From contig JBNARO010000010.1 in assembly GCA_049718665.1 (NCBI GenBank), positions 1-54,362 of the forward strand: a DNA stretch of 54,362 bases, read 5' to 3'. Made by a program: the position numbers and the translations under genes. Below are positions 49,196 to 54,362 of this stretch, in pieces (the first letter of the stretch is position 1; the number at the start of each line of letters is the position of its first letter). The notes beneath the pieces are model-generated. The model saw nothing but the letters and a program-made list of their open reading frames with translations, was not told the DNA's origin and ran no database searches. Origin of the DNA: NZ13-RE01 sp049718665. Lineage in GTDB: Bacteria > Dictyoglomota > Dictyoglomia > Dictyoglomales > Dictyoglomaceae.

Positions 49196-51272
49196 GGATT
49201 TATTAGTAGAGATTGGAACAGAAGAGATGCCAGCAAATTTTTTAAGACCCGCTCTCTCTCAATTGGAAGAGTTAACAAAAAAGACTTTAATGTCTAAATT
49301 TCTTTCTTATAAAAACTTAAAAGTATACGCTACTCCGAGGAGATTAGTAATCTATGTAGAGGAGTTAGAAGAGTCTCAAAAGACACAGGAAGAAGAGATA
49401 AGAGGACCCGCAGAGAAAGTAGCATACAAGGATGGGAAATGGTTAGAACCTGCAATAAGGTTTTCTCAGCAGTATGGAGCAAGCATTGATGATCTTTTTA
49501 TAAAAGATACTGATAAAGGTTTCTATGTTTTTTTGAAAAGAAAAATTCAGGGAAAACCCACAAAAGATTTGATTCCAGATGTAGTTAAAGATGTTATATC
49601 AAGAGTCAAATTTCCTAAAATGATGAGATGGGGAGACATAGACTTCATCTTTGGAAGACCAATAAAGTGGTTATTGATTCTTTACGGGGATGAAGTAGTT
49701 GATTTAGAGATAGCAAAAGTAAGAGCTTCTAATTTTTCCTATACTCCAAGATTTTTACCTGAAAAGAAGATACAGATAAAAAATCCTAAGGAATATTTTG
49801 ATATTCTTGAAAAAAACTTTATTATTATAGATCAAGAGAAAAGAAGAGAAGAAATTTTAAGACAAGCTCAAGAATTAGCAAATAAAAAAGGATTTATTTT
49901 AGATTATTCCCCTGAATTATTGGAAGAAGTAACCTTTCTTGTGGAATATCCTACTGCCTTCTTAGGAGAATTTGATGAGAAGTTTCTTTCTCTTCCTGAG
50001 ATTGTATTAAAAGTTACTATGGAAAAAAAGCAAAGATATTTTCCACTGAAAGACTCTAAGGGAAAATTAGTAAATTATTTCATAGGAATTAGAAATGGAA
50101 CAGATAAAGATATAGATATAGTTAAAGAAGGAAATGAAAAAGTATTAAAGGCAAGACTATCTGATGCTGAATACTACTTTAACGAGGATAAAAAGGAACC
50201 CTTAGAGAATTATGTAAAAAAGCTTGAAGGAATTATATTTCACGAAAAATTAGGATCTATAAAAGATAAAGTAGGAAGAGTAAAAAAATTAGTCTTAGCT
50301 TTGGAAAAAGATTTTGATCTAAGCGAAGAAGATAAAAAGGTTTTAGAAAGGGCTGTGGAGTTATATAAAGCAGACTTAGGAACTCTTATGGTAAGTGAAT
50401 ACCCAGAGTTACATGGAATTATGGGAGAAATTTATGCAAGAATTTCTGGAGAAAAAGATGAGGTTGCAAGGATTTTGGGTGAATATTTTCTACCAAGAAC
50501 ATTAGAAGATAATGTTTCTTCCAATTTATTATCTAATATTTTAGGAATTGCAGATAGAATGGATAGTCTCACAGGATATTTTAAATTAGATCTTTTCCCC
50601 ACAGGCTCTGAAGATCCTATTGGCTTAAGAAGATTAACTAATGGGCTTATAAAAATTTTGTGGGAAGAGGAATATAACAACATAAGTTTAAAAAAAGTTT
50701 TTGATTATTGTTGGGAAATTTATGAATTTAAAGATGAAAAAGAGAAAGTTTGGAGTAAAGCTGAGGAATTTTTTTCTCAAAGATTAAGGAACTTCCTATT
50801 GGAAAGGAATTATCCTATAGATTTAATAAATGGAGTATTGGCCTTGGGATTTGATTCTATATTAAAAGTAAAGAGAAGACTTGAGGCTTTACTCGAGTTA
50901 CAGAAAAACCTAGATTTATATGAAAAAGTTTATCTTTCTGCTAATCGTTTAGCAAGAATAATTCCAAAAGATTTTATTCCTTTAGAGAAATTGAAGGAGG
51001 AATTCTTAAAAATTAATGAGGAAGTAAAACTTTATTCTAAATTTTTAGAGGTGAAGGAAAAATTTTTAAAAGATCTTGAAGAAGGGAACTATTTGAAATT
51101 TCTGAAAAGTGAAGACATAATAGATTTAGTTGAGAGTATAAATAATTTCTTCGATAAAGTTTTAGTTATGTCGCCAGTTATAGAGGAAAGGGAAAATAGA
51201 TTATCTCTAATATCTTCGCTTAAAAATATTTTTTGGGAGATTGCTGATTGGAGTAAGATAGTAAAAGTTTAA
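49188..51272 (+). CDS. glyS: Glycyl-tRNA synthetase beta subunit
   Basis: The tRNA-binding beta subunit, 694 residues, with DLLVEIGTEEMPANFLRPAL at the N-terminus and ATPRRLVIYVEEL near 45; an HD-like domain (about 340-480) is followed by a C-terminal anticodon-binding DALR-like domain. The start is TTG 49188 with GGAAGGAGGAAG upstream. It is the end of this long operon; the next gene has its own promoter. Confidence 0.95.
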   Translation: MGRDLLVEIGTEEMPANFLRPALSQLEELTKKTLMSKFLSYKNLKVYATPRRLVIYVEELEESQKTQEEEIRGPAEKVAYKDGKWLEPAIRFSQQYGASIDDLFIKDTDKGFYVFLKRKIQGKPTKDLIPDVVKDVISRVKFPKMMRWGDIDFIFGRPIKWLLILYGDEVVDLEIAKVRASNFSYTPRFLPEKKIQIKNPKEYFDILEKNFIIIDQEKRREEILRQAQELANKKGFILDYSPELLEEVTFLVEYPTAFLGEFDEKFLSLPEIVLKVTMEKKQRYFPLKDSKGKLVNYFIGIRNGTDKDIDIVKEGNEKVLKARLSDAEYYFNEDKKEPLENYVKKLEGIIFHEKLGSIKDKVGRVKKLVLALEKDFDLSEEDKKVLERAVELYKADLGTLMVSEYPELHGIMGEIYARISGEKDEVARILGEYFLPRTLEDNVSSNLLSNILGIADRMDSLTGYFKLDLFPTGSEDPIGLRRLTNGLIKILWEEEYNNISLKKVFDYCWEIYEFKDEKEKVWSKAEEFFSQRLRNFLLERNYPIDLINGVLALGFDSILKVKRRLEALLELQKNLDLYEKVYLSANRLARIIPKDFIPLEKLKEEFLKINEEVKLYSKFLEVKEKFLKDLEEGNYLKFLKSEDIIDLVESINNFFDKVLVMSPVIEERENRLSLISSLKNIFWEIADWSKIVKV

Positions 51273-51303
51273 AATTTTATTAAAGTAAATTTTACCGTCT
51301 TTA

Positions 51304-51312
51304 TGATATAAT
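51304..51312 (+). promoter_or_regulatory. Extended -10 promoter of ppdK
   Basis: TGATATAAT at 51304-51312 with no good -35; the surrounding AT-rich sequence and TGn motif are enough for an extended -10 promoter. It lies about 42 bases before the ppdK ATG, in the only longer gap (about 80 bases) of this area. Confidence 0.75.
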
Positions 51313-51353
51313 TTGAAAAGATATATAAAAATAAAAAGTTGGGAGGAGAAAGG

Positions 51354-54023
51354 ATGGAAAAAAAGAGAGTATATCTATTTGACGAAGCAGATGGTAAAAA
51401 TAGAAACCTATTTGGTGGAAAAGGTGCAGGACTTGCTGATATGACTAAAGCGGGACTTCCTGTTCCGCCTGGTTTCATTATCACTACTGAGGTCTGTAAG
51501 GAATATCAAGAACTTGGGAGAAATTTACCTGAAGGGCTTATGGATGAAGTCCTTCAAGCTATGAAAAAAATAGAAGAAAAAGTAGGAAAGAAATTTGCTG
51601 ATCCTTCTAATCCTCTTTTAGTCTCTGTTCGTTCTGGAGCTCCAATTTCTATGCCTGGAATGATGGATACTATTCTTAATCTTGGACTTAATGATGAAAC
51701 AGTAGAGGGATTAGCAAAAGTAAGTAATAACGAAAGATTTGCTTATGATTCCTATCGTAGATTTATTCAGATGTTTGGAAATGTGGTTCTTGGAATACCT
51801 CATGAAAAATTTGAAGAGATTTTAGACCATTATAAAAAAGAGCAGGGAGTCAAATTAGATAGTGAACTTACTGCTGAATCTTTAAAGAAAGTTGTAAAAG
51901 ATTATAAAGAATTGGTAAAGAAAGAGACTGGAAAAGACTTTCCACAGGATCCATATACTCAATTAGAACTTGCTATAAGAGCAGTGTTTGATTCTTGGAA
52001 TAATGAAAGGGCTATAAAATATAGAGAACTTCATAATATTCCTGATACCTTAGGAACTGCTGTAAATATTGTAACCATGGTTTTTGGAAATATGGGAGAC
52101 GATAGTGGAACAGGTGTAGCCTTTACAAGAAACCCTTCTACTGGAGAAAAAGAATTCTATGGTGAGTATTTAACCAATGCTCAAGGTGAAGATGTGGTAG
52201 CTGGTATTAGGACGCCTCAACCTATATCAAAGTTAGCAGAAGAAATGCCGGAAGTTTATAAACAACTATTAGAAGTTAGAGATTTATTAGAGAAATACTA
52301 TAGGGATGTTCAAGATATTGAATTTACCATTGAAAGAGGAAAGCTTTATATGCTTCAAACAAGGAATGCAAAGAGAACTGCAAGAGCTGCAGTAAAAATT
52401 GCAGTGGACATGGCAAAAGAAGGTTTGATAACAAAAGAAGAAGCTATTTTAAGAGTTTCTCCAGAACAAATAAACCAATTATTACATGCTCAAATTGACC
52501 CAAACGCTCCTAAAAAAGTTATAGCTAAAGGACTTCCCGCATCTCCTGGAGCTGCTTGTGGTAAAGTTGTATTCTCTTCAAGAGAAGCAGAGAAGAGAGG
52601 AAAAGAAGGAGAAAAAATTATTCTTGTGAGACCTGAAACAACTCCAGATGACATTGGTGGATTAGCAGCCTCTCAGGGAGTTTTAACAAGTAGAGGTGGA
52701 ATGACCAGCCATGCTGCAGTAGTAGCAAGAGGAATGGGTAAACCTGCGGTAGTTGGATGTGAAGCTATTCGTATAGATCTTAGTAAGGAAGAGTTTAGAG
52801 TAGGTGACATAGTAGTGAAGAAAGAAGATGTTATTACTATTGATGGTTCCACAGGAGAAGTAATTTTAGGAGAAGTTCCAATGATCCCACCTGCTTTAAG
52901 CGAAGAACTTAAGGAGTTATTATCCTGGGCAGATAAGGTAAGAAAGATTGGAGTAAGGGCAAACGCTGATACCCCTGAAGACGCTCAAAAGGCTTTTGAA
53001 TATGGTGCAGAAGGTATAGGACTTGCAAGAACAGAACATATGTTCCTTGGAAATAGATTGCCACTGGTCCAAGAAATGATTCTTGCAGAAACTGAAGAGG
53101 AGAGGAAAAAAGCATTAGATAAGCTTCTTCCAGTTCAAAGAGAAGACTTTATTGGATTATTCAAAGCAATGCAAGGGAAACCAGTTACAATCCGTTTGAT
53201 AGATCCACCACTCCATGAATTTTTACCACCATTGATTGATCTTACAGTGGAAGTTGAATTAATGAAAGCTAAAGGAATTACTGGAAAAGAATTAGAAGAA
53301 AAAGAGAAACTACTTGCTGTAGTAAAAAGACTTCATGAATTCAACCCTATGATGGGATTTAGAGGTTGTAGATTAGGAATGATATATCCTGAGATATTTG
53401 AGATGCAGGTAAGAGCAATAATGGAAGCAGCAGTTGCAGTAGCTAAAGAGGGTCTTCCTGTAAAGCCAGAGATAATGATTCCAGTGGTAGCGTTAGAGTC
53501 TGAAATGAGAGTTCTTGGAGATTTAATTCATAGAATAGCAAAAGAAGTTATCGAGAAGAATGGTATTAATATTGATTACAAAGTTGGAACTATGATAGAA
53601 GTTCCAAGAGCAGCTATTATTGCAGATAAATTAGCAGAAACAGCTGAGTTTTTCTCTTTTGGGACTAACGACTTAACTCAAATGACCTTTGCTTTTAGTA
53701 GAGATGATGCAGAAGGTAAATTCTTAGGAAGATATAGAGATAAAGGATACTTAGAACATGATCCCTTCGAACGTTTAGATAGAGAAGGTGTTGGAGAATT
53801 AATGAAAATAGCGGTAGAAAGAGGAAGAAAGACACGACCAGATCTAAAGATTGGTATTTGTGGAGAACATGGTGGAGATCCAGATTCTATAGAATTCTGC
53901 TATCTTATTGGTTTAGACTATGTAAGTTGTTCACCATTTAGAGTGCCTATTGCAAGACTTGCAGCAGCTCATGCTACATTGAAACATCAAAAACAAATGG
54001 CATATGTAGATAGAACAGTTTAG
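51354..54023 (+). CDS. ppdK: Pyruvate, phosphate dikinase
   Basis: Interconverts pyruvate, ATP and Pi with PEP, AMP and PPi; in many anaerobes it works in glycolysis with PPi. The 889 residues have the nucleotide-binding N-terminal domain (KNRNLFGGKGAGLADMTKAGLPVPPGF), phospho-His453 in GGMTSHAAVVARGMGKPAVVG and the C-terminal barrel with catalytic Cys859 in YVSCSPFRVPIARLAAAH. ATG 51354 has GGGAGGAG 6-10 bases upstream. The PpsR/YqfL-type regulatory kinase often found between glyS and ppdK is absent. Confidence 0.96.
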   Translation: MEKKRVYLFDEADGKNRNLFGGKGAGLADMTKAGLPVPPGFIITTEVCKEYQELGRNLPEGLMDEVLQAMKKIEEKVGKKFADPSNPLLVSVRSGAPISMPGMMDTILNLGLNDETVEGLAKVSNNERFAYDSYRRFIQMFGNVVLGIPHEKFEEILDHYKKEQGVKLDSELTAESLKKVVKDYKELVKKETGKDFPQDPYTQLELAIRAVFDSWNNERAIKYRELHNIPDTLGTAVNIVTMVFGNMGDDSGTGVAFTRNPSTGEKEFYGEYLTNAQGEDVVAGIRTPQPISKLAEEMPEVYKQLLEVRDLLEKYYRDVQDIEFTIERGKLYMLQTRNAKRTARAAVKIAVDMAKEGLITKEEAILRVSPEQINQLLHAQIDPNAPKKVIAKGLPASPGAACGKVVFSSREAEKRGKEGEKIILVRPETTPDDIGGLAASQGVLTSRGGMTSHAAVVARGMGKPAVVGCEAIRIDLSKEEFRVGDIVVKKEDVITIDGSTGEVILGEVPMIPPALSEELKELLSWADKVRKIGVRANADTPEDAQKAFEYGAEGIGLARTEHMFLGNRLPLVQEMILAETEEERKKALDKLLPVQREDFIGLFKAMQGKPVTIRLIDPPLHEFLPPLIDLTVEVELMKAKGITGKELEEKEKLLAVVKRLHEFNPMMGFRGCRLGMIYPEIFEMQVRAIMEAAVAVAKEGLPVKPEIMIPVVALESEMRVLGDLIHRIAKEVIEKNGINIDYKVGTMIEVPRAAIIADKLAETAEFFSFGTNDLTQMTFAFSRDDAEGKFLGRYRDKGYLEHDPFERLDREGVGELMKIAVERGRKTRPDLKIGICGEHGGDPDSIEFCYLIGLDYVSCSPFRVPIARLAAAHATLKHQKQMAYVDRTV

Positions 54024-54034
54024 AGAGGTGATTA

Positions 54035-54063
54035 AAAGGGGGGAGAAAAATCTTCCCCCCTTT
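54035..54063 (+). terminator. Hairpin between ppdK and dgt
   Basis: AAAGGGGGGA (54035-54044) pairs with TCCCCCCTTT (54054-54063) around a 9-base loop (54045-54053). Only three Us follow the stem, and the dgt start is 3 bases later, so termination would be incomplete, or the structure acts on dgt translation. Confidence 0.6.
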
Positions 54064-54066
54064 AAG

Positions 54067-54362
54067 ATGCTAATAAGAGAACAGTTGGAAGAAAAAGAAA
54101 GGAAATTTCTTTCTCCATATGCTACCCTTAGTGTTAATTCTAAAGGAAGATTAATTCCAGAAGAAGAATGCTCCATTAGGACATGTTTTCAAAGAGATAG
54201 AGATAGGATTATTCACTCGAAGGCTTTTAGAAGATTAAAACATAAAACTCAGGTTTTTCTTGCTCCTGAAGGAGACCATTACAGAACAAGACTTACTCAT
54301 ACATTAGAAGTAGCGCAAATTGCAAGGACCATTTCAAGAGCTTTATTTTTAAATGAAGATTT
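54067..54362 (+). CDS. dgt: dGTP triphosphohydrolase-like HD protein (partial)
   Basis: The first 98 codons of a protein cut by the window end. REQLEEKERKFLSPYATLSVNSKGR and CSIRTCFQRDRDRIIHSKAFRRLKHKTQVFLAPEGDHYRTRLTHTLEVAQIAR are the dGTPase hallmarks; RLTHTLEV contains the metal-binding His of the HD domain. The ATG 54067 follows a hairpin directly and has no ribosome binding site in the usual place; GTG 54028 in the same frame is an alternative. dgt next to ppdK is common in clostridia, usually followed by dnaG and sigA. Confidence 0.9.
   Translation, partial: MLIREQLEEKERKFLSPYATLSVNSKGRLIPEEECSIRTCFQRDRDRIIHSKAFRRLKHKTQVFLAPEGDHYRTRLTHTLEVAQIARTISRALFLNED

Noticed and set aside
1..54362. 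CRISPR arrays, insertion sequences, prophage, toxin-antitoxin or rRNA genes
   Set aside because: No spaced short repeats, transposase motifs, terminal inverted repeats, phage proteins or rRNA sequence were seen. The window is nearly all housekeeping and metabolic genes.

Overview
The window is a gene-dense, AT-rich bacterial chromosome segment with almost no intergenic space, purine-rich coding strands and heavy use of AGA arginine codons. Gene content and order (tuf-rpmG-tRNA-Trp-secE-nusG-rplKAJL; rpsF-ssb-rpsR-DUF2232-rplI-dnaB; hrcA-rsmE-mtaB-rpsU-phoH-ybeY-dgkA-cdd-era-recO-glyQS-ppdK-dgt) combine Firmicutes-like and Thermotogales-like arrangements. My best guess is a thermophilic Dictyoglomus or close relative. 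That is an inference from the sequence, not a database match.

Layout. (1) 1-3368, plus strand: end of tuf, rpmG, tRNA-Trp, secE, nusG, rplK, rplA, an L10 leader with attenuator, rplJ, rplL. rpoB does not follow. (2) 3385-11011, minus strand: a seven-gene aspartate-family operon transcribed ilvE-lysA-hom-thrC-thrB-asd-lysC from one sigma-70-type promoter. (3) 11077-14924, plus: rpsF-ssb-rpsR, a DUF2232 membrane protein, rplI, dnaB. (4) 14925-21663, plus: a near-consensus promoter, an MglB-like Roadblock protein, an MglA-like GTPase, two SLBB polysaccharide-export proteins sharing a 526-bp tract with no difference found, a Wzz-like protein and galE. (5) 21671-22499: smpB with an apparently leaderless promoter, directly abutting ssrA (tmRNA). 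(6) 22524-26058: cell-wall amidase, glutamate racemase, M20 peptidase. (7) 26061-34514: a coenzyme-B12 glutamate mutase / methylaspartate gene set (mutase S, L and E, methylaspartate ammonia-lyase, an AtuA/DUF1446 protein, DUF4387, a two-subunit class I hydratase) ending in an unusual P-loop protein with an AlaRS-editing-like C-terminal part. (8) 34498-37732: RNase PH, XTP pyrophosphatase, RidA, rhomboid, SDH serine protease. (9) 37729-54362: hrcA under a CIRCE operator, then the long translation and nucleotide-metabolism series to ppdK and a partial dgt.

How the parts work together. Regions 1, 3 and 9 are translation and replication housekeeping. Region 2 makes lysine/DAP and threonine precursors. 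Region 4 is an envelope polysaccharide-export set that may be linked to a polarity GTPase switch. Regions 6-7 suggest glutamate metabolism: racemisation for peptidoglycan and conversion to methylaspartate, mesaconate and citramalate.

Points that most deserve a second look: the stop codons of rpmG and smpB overlap the mature 5' ends of tRNA-Trp and tmRNA, so RNase P maturation should leave both mRNAs without a stop codon; two genes (22524 and 42759) have no usual ATG/GTG/TTG start where homology places it; the SLBB tandem looks recently gene-converted; and the P-loop/AlaRS-like protein closes the methylaspartate operon.
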